Counted from the stretch's first letter, positions 7,474 through 14,246 are shown. The stretch: DNA of 14,246 bases from Candidatus Omnitrophota bacterium (GCA_023818785.1 JAMWCO010000023.1:1-14246); one strand, 5' to 3'. Translations and numbers: made by a program. Notes: generated by a model not told the origin, from the letters alone.

Positions 7474-9955
7474 TTTTTTCTCCTTTCTCCTTTTTGCTGA
7501 ACCCTATGCCAACTCCTTTTTTCTCAACCATTACAATATCTCCTTCAACAAAATTACCTTTAAGTATTTCTTCTGATAACGGGTCTTCTATATACCTTGA
7601 AATTGTCCTTCTTAGTGGTCTTGCACCAAATTCAGGATTTGTTCCTTTCTCTATTAGAAAATATTTTACTTCATCATTGACTATTATATTCACTTTTAAT
7701 TCTTTCAATCTTTCTTTAACTTTATTCAATTCAATATCTACTATCTTTAATAGATGTTCCTTGGTTAAAGGATGAAATATTATTATATCATCAAGACGAT
7801 TAAGGAATTCTGGTCTAAATGTCTTTTTAACTCTATCAAGAATGTCTTTCTTTAAATTTTCATATATTACTTCTTCAGATGGTAAAAAACCAATTATTGA
7901 TTTATTCTTAAAGATATCAGTTCCAATATTTGAAGTCATAATGATAATAGTATTCTTAAAACTTACATTTCTTCCAAAACTATCTGTAAGACGACCATCT
8001 TCAAGAATTTGAAGTAAAAGATTAAAAACATCTGGGTGACTTTTTTCAATTTCATCAAAAAGAACAACACAATATGGTCTTCTTCTTACTTTCTCTGTCA
8101 ATTGCCCTCCTTCTTCATAACCAACATATCCAGGTGGTGCCCCTATAAGACGACTTATAGAAAATTTCTCCATATATTCTGACATATCTATTTGTATTAA
8201 AGCATCTTCATTCCCAAAAAGGAATTCAGCAAGTGCTCTTGCGAGAAGAGTTTTGCCAACTCCTGTAGGTCCAAGGAAAAGAAAACTACCAATCGGTCTT
8301 CTTACATCCTTTAAACCAGCCCTTGACCTTCTGATTGCTCTACTAATAGATTCAATTGCTTCATCCTGTCCAACTACAATTTTATGTAAATAATTCTCCA
8401 TTTCAAGAAGTCTTTCTTTCTCTTCTTTACATAGTTGTGATACAGGAATACCAGTCCACTGAGAAACCACTTCAGCAATGTTTTCTTGGGTCACCATTTT
8501 TTCTTTTTCTGGCATTAAATTAATCCATTCATTTCTCAAAAAATCAATTTTATTTTTTAATTCTCTTTCTTTATCTCTTATTGAAGTTAAAAGTTCATAA
8601 TTTTGTGTTTTAAATGCCTTATCTTTCTCTTTTTCAAGGGTCTTAATTTCCTCTTCTATTTTGTTTATTTCTGGTGGTTCTTTATACAGGCTTAATCTTT
8701 TTCTACTTGCTGCTTCATCTATCAAATCTATTGCTTTATCAGGTAAAAATCTATCAGAAATAAATCTATCACTCAATTTTGCTGCTGCTTCAATTGCTTC
8801 ATCTGTGATTTTTAATTTATGATGTTCTTCATACTTTTCTCTTAATCCTTTCAGGATTTCTATTGTTTCATCTACGGTTGGAGGATTTACTATAACTGGT
8901 TGAAATCTTCTTTCAAGTGCACCATCTTTTTCTATATACTTTCTATACTCATCAAGAGTTGTTGCTCCAATACATTGAATTTCTCCTCTTGAAAGGACTG
9001 GTTTTAAAATATTTGAAGCATCAATAGCCCCTTCTGCACCTCCTGCTCCAACAAGGGTATGAATTTCATCTATAAAGATTATTATATTCCCTACATTTAT
9101 TATTTCATCAAGTACAACTTTTATCCTTTGTTCAAATTCCCCTCTATATTTAGTTCCAGCAACCATCCCAGGTAAATCAAGCATAATTATTCTTTTATTT
9201 CTTAAAATTTCAGATACTTTCCCAGACGCTATCTTCTGTGCAAGCCCTTCTACAATTGCTGTTTTCCCAACACCAGGTTCACCAAGTAATACTGGGTTAT
9301 TTTTCTTTCTTCTGCACAAAATCTGAATAACTCTTTCTATTTCCTTTTCTCTGCCAATAACTGGGTCAAGTTTACCTTCAATGGCAAGTTTTGTAAGGTC
9401 TTTTCCAAAAGTATCCAGTGCAGGTGTTTTATGTTTTTTCTGATGTTGATATGATTTATAATAAGGTTCTTTATAATATTCTTCTTTCTCTTCAATAGGA
9501 TAAGGTGTTATTCCTGACTCTGTATCTCTTAAAAGTTCCTCTAAAACATTCCTTGCTTTATCAATTGTTACACCAAATTTTTTCAAAATTTGGGATGGGA
9601 GTGCTTCGGATTCAAGTAAAATTCCAATTAATAGATGCTCACTGCCAATATAAGTATGTCCAAGATACTGCGCCTCTCTAACAGCATACTCAAGAACTTT
9701 TTTAGAAGAATTACTTAAAGGAAGGTCTCCTCTATATAAAGGAATTCCTATCTTCATTGATTTTTCTATTTCATACTTTAATCTTTCAATTTCTACTCCA
9801 AGATAATGCAAAATAGCAATTCCTACGCCTGTTCCTTCTTCAATCATCCCAAGTAATATATGTTCTGGTTCAACCTTATTATGCCCATATTTAATTGCTT
9901 TTCTCCTTGCAATATCAAGAATATCTTTTACTCTTTTTGTAAATCTTTCAAACAT
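7439..9955 (-). CDS. clpC: AAA+ unfoldase ClpC, ATP-binding subunit of the Clp protease
   Basis: This 838-residue Hsp100 ATPase unfolds proteins for ClpP. Its domains run in ClpC order: two Clp_N repeats (4-66 and 81-143), a Lys/Tyr-rich linker (150-178), AAA-1 with Walker A GEPGVGKT (225-232) and Walker B IIIFIDE (291-297), a short middle domain with a UVR-like helix (430-475) that separates ClpC from the longer-M ClpB, then AAA-2 with Walker A GPTGVGKT (562-569), Walker B VVLFDE (630-635) and sensor-2 GARPLRR (777-783). IIGF (687-690) fits the ClpP-docking loop, so this is a protease partner rather than a disaggregase. In Firmicutes, ClpC recognises phosphoarginine marks written by McsB, and mcsB lies immediately upstream here (8-nt overlap). 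A GGGAG seven bases before the ATG supports the start. ClpP is not in the window. The last 12 codons are shared with bamA in another frame. Confidence 0.97.
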   Translation of the reverse strand: MFERFTKRVKDILDIARRKAIKYGHNKVEPEHILLGMIEEGTGVGIAILHYLGVEIERLKYEIEKSMKIGIPLYRGDLPLSNSSKKVLEYAVREAQYLGHTYIGSEHLLIGILLESEALPSQILKKFGVTIDKARNVLEELLRDTESGITPYPIEEKEEYYKEPYYKSYQHQKKHKTPALDTFGKDLTKLAIEGKLDPVIGREKEIERVIQILCRRKKNNPVLLGEPGVGKTAIVEGLAQKIASGKVSEILRNKRIIMLDLPGMVAGTKYRGEFEQRIKVVLDEIINVGNIIIFIDEIHTLVGAGGAEGAIDASNILKPVLSRGEIQCIGATTLDEYRKYIEKDGALERRFQPVIVNPPTVDETIEILKGLREKYEEHHKLKITDEAIEAAAKLSDRFISDRFLPDKAIDLIDEAASRKRLSLYKEPPEINKIEEEIKTLEKEKDKAFKTQNYELLTSIRDKERELKNKIDFLRNEWINLMPEKEKMVTQENIAEVVSQWTGIPVSQLCKEEKERLLEMENYLHKIVVGQDEAIESISRAIRRSRAGLKDVRRPIGSFLFLGPTGVGKTLLARALAEFLFGNEDALIQIDMSEYMEKFSISRLIGAPPGYVGYEEGGQLTEKVRRRPYCVVLFDEIEKSHPDVFNLLLQILEDGRLTDSFGRNVSFKNTIIIMTSNIGTDIFKNKSIIGFLPSEEVIYENLKKDILDRVKKTFRPEFLNRLDDIIIFHPLTKEHLLKIVDIELNKVKERLKELKVNIIVNDEVKYFLIEKGTNPEFGARPLRRTISRYIEDPLSEEILKGNFVEGDIVMVEKKGVGIGFSKKEKGEKIEKDTVGLSFS
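7480..7490 (-). promoter_or_regulatory. Tandem Shine-Dalgarno for the TTG start of bamA, inside clpC
   Basis: The minus strand reads GGAGAAAGGAG, two overlapping GGAG cores, with the nearer one six bases before the TTG at 7473. The site lies within clpC codons for the Lys/Glu-rich C-terminus. It explains how bamA can start inside the previous gene with a weak start codon. Confidence 0.75.
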
Positions 9956-10994
9956 TTATTATCTCCCAAATTTTCCTTTTTAATATTTTACCCTTATTTT
10001 CAGAAAAATTATAGTTTACATTATCTCCATCTAACTCTTTATGTTCTGATAGGAAAGAAAAAAGTATTTTTTTCAATTCTCTTTTTTCAACTTTAAATAT
10101 ATTGGTAGCGATACCAAGTAATAAAAATGAATATAATTTTGAGAGTTTACCATTTAAATTTTTCTCTTTACATATTTCTTTAATTTTTTTATAAATTTTG
10201 TTTTTCAAATTTTTATCCTTTCTTATTTCTTCAATACATTTTTTCTCTTCCTCTTTAATTAATTTTACCACACTTTCAAGTTCTTTGATAATTTCAATTT
10301 CTGTTTTTCCAATTGAAGAGGATGAAGAAAGTTGATAGATACAACCAAAAGGTAAACTGCCTTCTCCATAAAATCCTCTAATATTAATCCCTATCTTTCT
10401 TATCATATCAAAAATTGTTCTATCCTTTTTTAAAAATTTAATCCCAGGTATATGCATAAGAACAGACCCTCTTAAACCAGTTCCAATATTAGTTGGACAA
10501 GCAGTTAAAAAACCTAAATTTGGTAAAAAAGCAAATTCAACCATTTTATCTATGTAATTGTCTATTTCATTTGCTATTTTCCAGCATCTTTTTAAATTTA
10601 AACCAGGAAATATTACCTGTATTCTTAAATGGTCTTCTTCATTTATCATAATGGTTACTTTCTTCTCTGGAATAATTATAACTTTACTACATATTCCATT
10701 TTCACAGAATTCTTTGCTAATTAGATGTCTTTCAATAAGAAAGTCCTTTTCTTTCTTTTTAAGAGAAGAAATATCTAAAATAAAGACTTTATTAAAAGGC
10801 ATTTTTAAAAAAATATTAATTAAAAATTCTTCTATTTTTTTACTTTCTTCATATGTTATATTATGTGGGAAAGGATATCCTTTAATATTTCTTGCAAGAC
10901 GAATACGAGAAGTAATCACAGTGTTTTCAAATAATTTAGAATAAACCCACCTTGTTTCTTTTTCAATAATATCCCAATTAGATATAATCCCCAT
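9948..10994 (-). CDS. mcsB: protein-arginine kinase McsB (ATP:guanido phosphotransferase family)
   Basis: McsB phosphorylates arginine side chains on proteins, which in Bacillus marks them for ClpC-ClpP degradation and inactivates the repressor CtsR. The 348-residue protein carries the phosphagen-kinase catalytic core: SRIRLARN at 29-36, NEEDHLRIQ at 118-126 (acidic catalytic residue near E120), TACPTNIGTGLRGS at 164-177 with active-site C166, and RGFYGEG at 206-212 (E211). Spacing matches Bacillus McsB to within one residue. The N-terminal small domain is the short McsB type, not the longer one of creatine kinases. The C-terminal region (about 255-348) is Lys-rich and diverged; no RDxxRA motif, the allosteric phosphoarginine pocket of Gram-positive McsB, is present. 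The gene begins at the base after the mcsA stop (TAAATG) without its own Shine-Dalgarno, implying co-translation with its activator, and overlaps clpC by 8 nt. A catalytically active kinase is likely; allosteric control may be lost. Confidence 0.93.
   Translation of the reverse strand: MGIISNWDIIEKETRWVYSKLFENTVITSRIRLARNIKGYPFPHNITYEESKKIEEFLINIFLKMPFNKVFILDISSLKKKEKDFLIERHLISKEFCENGICSKVIIIPEKKVTIMINEEDHLRIQVIFPGLNLKRCWKIANEIDNYIDKMVEFAFLPNLGFLTACPTNIGTGLRGSVLMHIPGIKFLKKDRTIFDMIRKIGINIRGFYGEGSLPFGCIYQLSSSSSIGKTEIEIIKELESVVKLIKEEEKKCIEEIRKDKNLKNKIYKKIKEICKEKNLNGKLSKLYSFLLLGIATNIFKVEKRELKKILFSFLSEHKELDGDNVNYNFSENKGKILKRKIWEIINV
9963..9967 (-). promoter_or_regulatory. Shine-Dalgarno for clpC, inside mcsB
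   Basis: The minus strand reads GGGAG, seven bases before the clpC ATG and within the last codons of mcsB. It supports the start at 9955 and the 8-nt overlap (ATGTTTGA). Confidence 0.7.
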
Positions 10995-11378
10995 TTATTT
11001 TGTTTTTATACTATCAATTAAAAAATTTCCTGATTTAAAAAATTTTTTAACTTTTTCTCTTTGAAACTTAAACTTTTTTGGATATTTCCCCTTATAAATA
11101 ATATTTATATGTATTTTTTTCAAATAGTTCAAGATTTCTTCATAAAAATATTCATAACAAAAATCACATCCTAAAAATTTATATTCATTGAATTCAGAAA
11201 TAGTATATCCACAAACAGGGCATTTTTCTTTCTTCAAATTTTTTTTATTTTTAAAGGTGGAAATATTAAATCTTTCAAAGCAATTTTTACAAATGTATAT
11301 GTAATAATTTTCTTTTTTCTCATTTATTAATTTTACTAAAATATGATTTTTGCTATTGCAAATAAAACACTTATTCAT
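10995..11378 (-). CDS. mcsA: McsA-like zinc-finger activator of McsB, lacking the UVR domain
   Basis: This is a short, Cys-rich cytoplasmic protein of 127 residues. Four CxxC pairs are visible at C4/C7, C30/C33, C53/C56 and C71/C74, the two-zinc-site arrangement of McsA. The segment CPVCGYTISEFNEYKFLGCDFCYEYF (split here: CPVCGYTISEF at 53-63, LGCDFCYEYF at 69-78) closely follows the McsA consensus of CP-CG, a short F-containing helix, then GC-x-x-CY. In Bacillus, McsA binds and stimulates McsB and contacts ClpC. Bacillus McsA is about 185 residues and ends in a UVR helix pair; here the protein stops soon after the second zinc site with a Lys/Phe-rich tail (about 95-127). Since mcsB begins at the very next base, no lost UVR segment lies downstream. 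An AAGGAG nine bases upstream supports the ATG at 11378, which overlaps the ilvE stop by 8 nt. The context beside mcsB and clpC makes the assignment convincing despite the short length. Confidence 0.87.
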   Translation of the reverse strand: MNKCFICNSKNHILVKLINEKKENYYIYICKNCFERFNISTFKNKKNLKKEKCPVCGYTISEFNEYKFLGCDFCYEYFYEEILNYLKKIHINIIYKGKYPKKFKFQREKVKKFFKSGNFLIDSIKTK

Positions 11379-12249
11379 AAATAGGAACTCCTTCTAATTC
11401 TGTAATGATTTGGAATTCTTTTCTTATTTTTAAAGTTATTTTTCCTGGTTTCCCATCTCCAATAATTCTTCCATCAACCTTAACTACAGGGACAATTTCT
11501 GCTGCAGTTCCTGTAAGGAAACACTCATCACTTGTATAAATATCATATCTTGTCAAATTTTCTTCTTTTATTTGTAATCCTATATTTACCCCTATATCTA
11601 TAACTACTTTTCTTGTAATACCTTCAAGTGCACCTGCTGATATTGGAGGAGTTATTAGAGAATTATTTTTAACTATAAATATATTTTCTCCTGTACATTC
11701 ACTTACATATCCATATTGATTTAAAATTAATCCTTCTGTTGCACCTACATTTGTTGCTTCAATCTTTGCAAGTATATTGTTTAAATAATTTAATGATTTT
11801 ATTGCTGGGTTTACCGCTTCATTTAAATTTCTTCTTGTAGGGACAGTTATAAGGTCAATCCCTTTTTCATAAAGTGAATCTGGATAGAGTTGAATATGAC
11901 TGGCTATTATAAAAATAGTTGGATGTTTACATTTTCTTGGGTCAAGTCCAAGGTCTCCAATCCCTCTTGTAACTACTATTCTTATATAACTATCCTTTAA
12001 ATTATTTCTTTTAACTGTTTCAATTACTGCTTTTTTTAACTCTTCAAATTTCAGTGGGATTTCAAGAGCAATTGCTTTACCTGATTTATAAAGACGAATA
12101 AGATGTTCATCAAGTTTAAAAATTTTTCCATTATAACTTCTTAAACCTTCAAAAACACCGTCTCCATATAAAAGTCCATGGTCAAATACAGAAATTTTTG
12201 CTTCTTCTTCTGGAACAAATTTATCATTTAAATATATTATCAATCCCAT
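11371..12249 (-). CDS. ilvE: branched-chain amino-acid aminotransferase (class IV PLP enzyme)
   Basis: The 292-residue fold-type IV aminotransferase interconverts Leu, Ile or Val with their 2-oxo acids, using 2-oxoglutarate/glutamate and PLP. GDGVFEGLRSYNG at 29-41 and KLDEHLIRLYKSGKAI at 45-60 are the branched-chain aminotransferase N-terminal signature. The PLP Schiff-base lysine should be K151 in NPAIKSLNYLNN (147-158). SECTGENIF at 183-191 contains the acidic residue (E184) that pairs with the pyridine nitrogen, and LTGTAAEIVPV at 245-255 makes the phosphate-binding turn. The length and motifs favour IlvE over D-alanine aminotransferase or aminodeoxychorismate lyase, but members of this fold are sometimes mis-specified. 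AAGGAG stands six bases before the ATG, and the gene begins two bases after lolD. Its presence inside an envelope and proteolysis operon is not explained by its reaction. Confidence 0.92.
   Translation of the reverse strand: MGLIIYLNDKFVPEEEAKISVFDHGLLYGDGVFEGLRSYNGKIFKLDEHLIRLYKSGKAIALEIPLKFEELKKAVIETVKRNNLKDSYIRIVVTRGIGDLGLDPRKCKHPTIFIIASHIQLYPDSLYEKGIDLITVPTRRNLNEAVNPAIKSLNYLNNILAKIEATNVGATEGLILNQYGYVSECTGENIFIVKNNSLITPPISAGALEGITRKVVIDIGVNIGLQIKEENLTRYDIYTSDECFLTGTAAEIVPVVKVDGRIIGDGKPGKITLKIRKEFQIITELEGVPIYE
11388..11393 (-). promoter_or_regulatory. Shine-Dalgarno for mcsA, inside ilvE
   Basis: The minus strand reads AAGGAG nine bases upstream of the mcsA ATG, within the last codons of ilvE. 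It supports the start at 11378 and the overlap ATGAATAA. Confidence 0.75.
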
Positions 12250-12251
12250 CC

Positions 12252-12929
12252 TTATCTCCTTTTTTCTATCTTTTCAATTTTCCCTTCATTTAAATATACT
12301 ACTTTTGTAGCAAATTGTAAAAACTTTTCATTATGAGTTGCAATTACAAATGTAATCTGTTTTTCTTTATTTAAATTTTCCATAAATTTAAAAAAATGTA
12401 AAGCAGAAAGGCTATCAATATTTCCTGTTGGTTCATCAGCAAAAATAATTTTAGGATTACAGATTAAACTTCTACATATAGCAACTTTTTGCATTTCTCC
12501 ACCAGAAAGTTCAGAAGGATATGAATTTTTTTTGTTCAAAATGCCAAAAATTGAAAGATATTTTTCTGCTTCTAATATAAATCTCGTGTTAAATTTCTTT
12601 TCTTTAATCCATAAAGGTAAAAAAATATTTTCAATAACTGTTAATTCAGGAATTAAATAGAAAAATTGAAATATAAATCCAAACTTTCTATTTCTTATTT
12701 TTGCCAATTCTTTTTCTGATAGATTACCTAAATACTTGCCATCAATATAAATCTTCCCCTCACTTGGTTTATCAATAAGTCCTAAAATATTTAACAAAGT
12801 AGTTTTTCCAGAACCAGATGGACCTACAATAACAACTATTTCTCCTTTATCTATTTCAAGATCAACATTTTTCAATGCAACTAAATTTCCATAATTTTTT
12901 ATTATACCCTCTGCTTTTATTTCACTCAT
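12252..12929 (-). CDS. lolD: lipoprotein-releasing ABC transporter ATPase LolD
   Basis: LolD powers extraction of outer-membrane lipoproteins from the inner membrane. The 225-residue ATPase has every ABC motif: Walker A GPSGSGKT (36-43), Q-loop Q88 in FIFQFF, signature LSGGE (141-145), Walker B IIFADE (161-166) followed by PTGNID, and the switch histidine H199 in ATHN. The closing pattern of this MacB/LolD/FtsE-like subfamily (PTGN after Walker B, short length, no extra domain) fits. Sequence alone cannot separate LolD from a MacB-type or other FtsX-partner ATPase, but the adjacent permease is of LolC/E type, and the outer-membrane gene neighbourhood supports Lol. The segment after the signature reads ICRSL instead of the common IARAL, a mild variation. 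The start overlaps the permease stop by 8 nt (ATGAGTGA). Confidence 0.9.
   Translation of the reverse strand: MSEIKAEGIIKNYGNLVALKNVDLEIDKGEIVVIVGPSGSGKTTLLNILGLIDKPSEGKIYIDGKYLGNLSEKELAKIRNRKFGFIFQFFYLIPELTVIENIFLPLWIKEKKFNTRFILEAEKYLSIFGILNKKNSYPSELSGGEMQKVAICRSLICNPKIIFADEPTGNIDSLSALHFFKFMENLNKEKQITFVIATHNEKFLQFATKVVYLNEGKIEKIEKRR
12256..12261 (-). promoter_or_regulatory. Shine-Dalgarno for ilvE, at the end of lolD
   Basis: The minus strand reads AAGGAG six bases before the ilvE ATG, just upstream of the lolD stop codon. The clean spacing fixes the start at 12249 and indicates independent initiation within the operon. Confidence 0.75.
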
Positions 12930-14103
12930 TTCTTATTGCCTCTGCAGGATTAAGTTTAGATGCTCTTTGTGCTGGATAAATGCTTGCAATACTGCTTACA
13001 AATATAACAAGTGTAAAAATCCATATTATATCAAAAACAGAAATTTCAACTGGAAGTTTAGATATATCATACACAAATTGAGGAAGATTTATGAAATTAT
13101 ATTTCTTCAATAAATATGCAATAAGAAGTCCAAAAAACATTCCAAAAATACTTCCTTTAATACCAAGATAGATCCCTTGATAAAAAAAAACTTTTTTTAT
13201 TTCATTTGATGTAAGTCCAATTGCTTTTAATATTCCTATTTCTTTAACTTTTCTATATACAGATATCATTAAAGTTGAAAGTATATTAAAAGAAGCAACA
13301 ATAATAATTAAACTTAAAATCACTGCCATTGCTTTTTTTTCAAGGGCTATTGCTGAAAATAAAATTTTATTTTTTTCTATCCATGTAGATACTTCAAATT
13401 TATAGTCAATTAAATTTTCTATTTTTTTTACAACAGTTGGTGTTTTATAAATGTCATCAATTTTAATTCCAATTCCATGAACTCCTTTAATATTAAACAT
13501 TTCCATCAAATTTTTTAAAGAGATAAATCCCATACTTACATCAAAACTATAAACACCATATTCAACAATTCCAACAACTCTAAATATTCTTTCTTTTGGA
13601 ACTAATCCAGCAATAATAGAAATATAATCCCCAGTTTCCACTTCAAGTTCATTTGCAAGTTCCCTCCCAAGAATTATTCCATTTTCAATTTCATCTAAAG
13701 AACCCTTTTTTATAAAATTTTCAATATTGGTTACATTTTTTTCTCTTTCTAAATCAATTCCTTTGATAACTCCACCAAGAATATACTTATTGGATTTATA
13801 TATTACCTGCGACATTATATAAGGAGAGATTCCTTTTATTTCTTTTAAATTTTGTAATTTCTTTATAACTTCCTCATAATTGTAAATATATGGCTTACCT
13901 TCAATCGTTATCAAAGGATTTGCTCCAATTATTTTTCTTTTTAAATCATTTGAAAAACCATTCATAACACCAATAACAAGGATAAGTGTAACTACACCAA
14001 TTGCAATACCAAGGGTAGTAAAAAGACTTATAAACCACAGAAATTTATCATGACTTTTATTCCCTATAAATTTTTTTGAAAGAAAAAAGTTATACGATTT
14101 CAT
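12922..14103 (-). CDS. lolC: lipoprotein-releasing ABC transporter permease, LolC/LolE family
   Basis: This is the membrane subunit that pulls mature lipoproteins from the outer leaflet of the inner membrane and passes them to LolA. The 393-residue protein shows the LolC/E topology of four membrane segments: TM1 about 21-50, then a large periplasmic domain (51-257, MacB-PCD-like), then TM2 258-282, TM3 306-332 and TM4 355-377. The cytoplasmic coupling segment KVKEIGILKAIGL (285-297) after TM2 and the ending YPAQRASKLNPAEAIRNE (376-393) are diagnostic of LolC/E/F in the FtsX superfamily. Only one permease gene is present next to lolD, so it may work as a homodimer (LolF-like) rather than as a LolC-LolE pair; a second copy elsewhere is possible. 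The ATG at 14103 has only a weak upstream ribosome site and lies 17 bases after the previous stop. Confidence 0.9.
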   Translation of the reverse strand: MKSYNFFLSKKFIGNKSHDKFLWFISLFTTLGIAIGVVTLILVIGVMNGFSNDLKRKIIGANPLITIEGKPYIYNYEEVIKKLQNLKEIKGISPYIMSQVIYKSNKYILGGVIKGIDLEREKNVTNIENFIKKGSLDEIENGIILGRELANELEVETGDYISIIAGLVPKERIFRVVGIVEYGVYSFDVSMGFISLKNLMEMFNIKGVHGIGIKIDDIYKTPTVVKKIENLIDYKFEVSTWIEKNKILFSAIALEKKAMAVILSLIIIVASFNILSTLMISVYRKVKEIGILKAIGLTSNEIKKVFFYQGIYLGIKGSIFGMFFGLLIAYLLKKYNFINLPQFVYDISKLPVEISVFDIIWIFTLVIFVSSIASIYPAQRASKLNPAEAIRNE

Positions 14104-14120
14104 TTTAACAAATTATTATA

Positions 14121-14246
14121 TCATAAACTTAAAAGTTTTATAGCATTTTCTCTTGCAATTTTTTTAAAAACTTCCTCACTTATTTCACCTTTCTCAACCA
14201 ATTCAATCAAAAATTTCACAATAGGAACATCTTGGTCTGGTTTACA
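14121..14246 (-). CDS. C-terminal fragment of a possible amidohydrolase (5' part outside window)
   Basis: Reading the minus strand from the edge gives 41 residues before a TGA at 14123-14121. The fragment ends KKIARENAIKLLSL, resembling the C-terminal helix of amidohydrolase-2/TIM-barrel metal hydrolases, where a conserved Asn in an N-A-x-x-L-x-x-L pattern closes the barrel. The preceding KPDQDVPIVKFLIELVEKGEI fits the penultimate loop and helix. No metal ligands are in the visible part, so the family call rests on a short tail pattern only. The stop lies 17 bases before lolC and the gene is co-directional, so it probably belongs to the same transcription unit. Confidence 0.45.
   Translation of the reverse strand, partial: CKPDQDVPIVKFLIELVEKGEISEEVFKKIARENAIKLLSL

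Noticed and set aside
7494..10944. Plus-strand open frames at 7494-7775, 9860-10096 and 10558-10944
   Set aside because: These are antisense shadows of clpC and mcsB with no domain signal and no supporting ribosome-binding context.
10995..11378. Short mcsA as a frameshifted or broken gene
   Set aside because: The frame is clean, the stop abuts mcsB, and there is no space downstream for a displaced UVR segment; a natural short form is simpler.
14115..14120. Perfect TATAAT on the minus strand just before lolC, as a possible -10 element
   Set aside because: At 17-base spacing the -35 position reads CTATAA, far from TTGACA, and transcription would start only a few bases before the ATG. In DNA this AT-rich such hexamers are expected by chance.
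1..14246. CRISPR array, insertion sequence, tRNA or intrinsic terminator
   Set aside because: No regularly spaced repeats, transposase, cloverleaf or GC-rich hairpin followed by a T-run was seen; the many T-runs on the plus strand are Lys codons of minus-strand genes.

Overview
The window is a single, tightly packed run of genes, all on the minus strand. It holds twelve complete or near-complete reading frames plus a truncated gene at each edge (a 3' fragment at the high-coordinate end and a 5' portion at the low-coordinate end). The DNA is strongly A+T-rich (by eye about 30% G+C) and the proteins are rich in Lys, Glu and Ile. The gene set shows a diderm (outer-membrane) bacterium that makes lipid A: LolC/E-LolD, BamA, Skp/OmpH, LpxD, LpxC, LpxA and LpxI are all present. 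It also carries McsA, McsB and ClpC, a protein quality-control set best known from Firmicutes, and an LpxC-FabZ fusion of the kind seen in several Bacteroidetes/PVC-like and candidate-phylum diderms. I infer a deep-branching, AT-rich diderm, perhaps Omnitrophota- or Aerophobota-like. That placement is a guess from gene content and was not tested.

Layout in the direction of transcription (high to low coordinates): the C-terminal end of a possible amidohydrolase (14246-14121); lipoprotein export permease lolC/E and ATPase lolD (14103-12252); a branched-chain aminotransferase, ilvE (12249-11371); mcsA, mcsB and clpC (11378-7439); bamA and skp (7473-4762); the lipid A genes lpxD, lpxC-fabZ, lpxA and lpxI (4765-854); and the first 285 codons of an FAD-linked oxidase that runs off the left edge.

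No intergenic gap exceeds 18 bases, and most junctions are overlaps. Four are exactly 8 nt, two are ATGA overlaps of 4 nt, one is about 29 nt and one is 35 nt. I see no internal terminator or convincing promoter, so the window looks like one long, translationally coupled transcription unit with both ends outside the window. No stretch over 300 bases lacks a gene. I found no tRNA, rRNA, CRISPR array, insertion sequence or recognisable repeat family.

Functionally, the Lol, Bam, Skp and Lpx genes all build the outer membrane: lipoprotein release, beta-barrel insertion, periplasmic chaperoning and the early lipid A steps from UDP-GlcNAc to lipid X. The unusual part is the insertion of an arginine-phosphorylation/Clp proteolysis module (mcsA-mcsB-clpC) and an amino-acid aminotransferase between lolD and bamA. 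McsA lacks the usual C-terminal UVR helix, and McsB has a diverged C-terminus without the RDxxRA phosphoarginine-binding motif. This suggests the regulatory wiring differs from that in Bacillus. I found no wholly unknown gene family here. The interest lies in the combination and in these family deviations.
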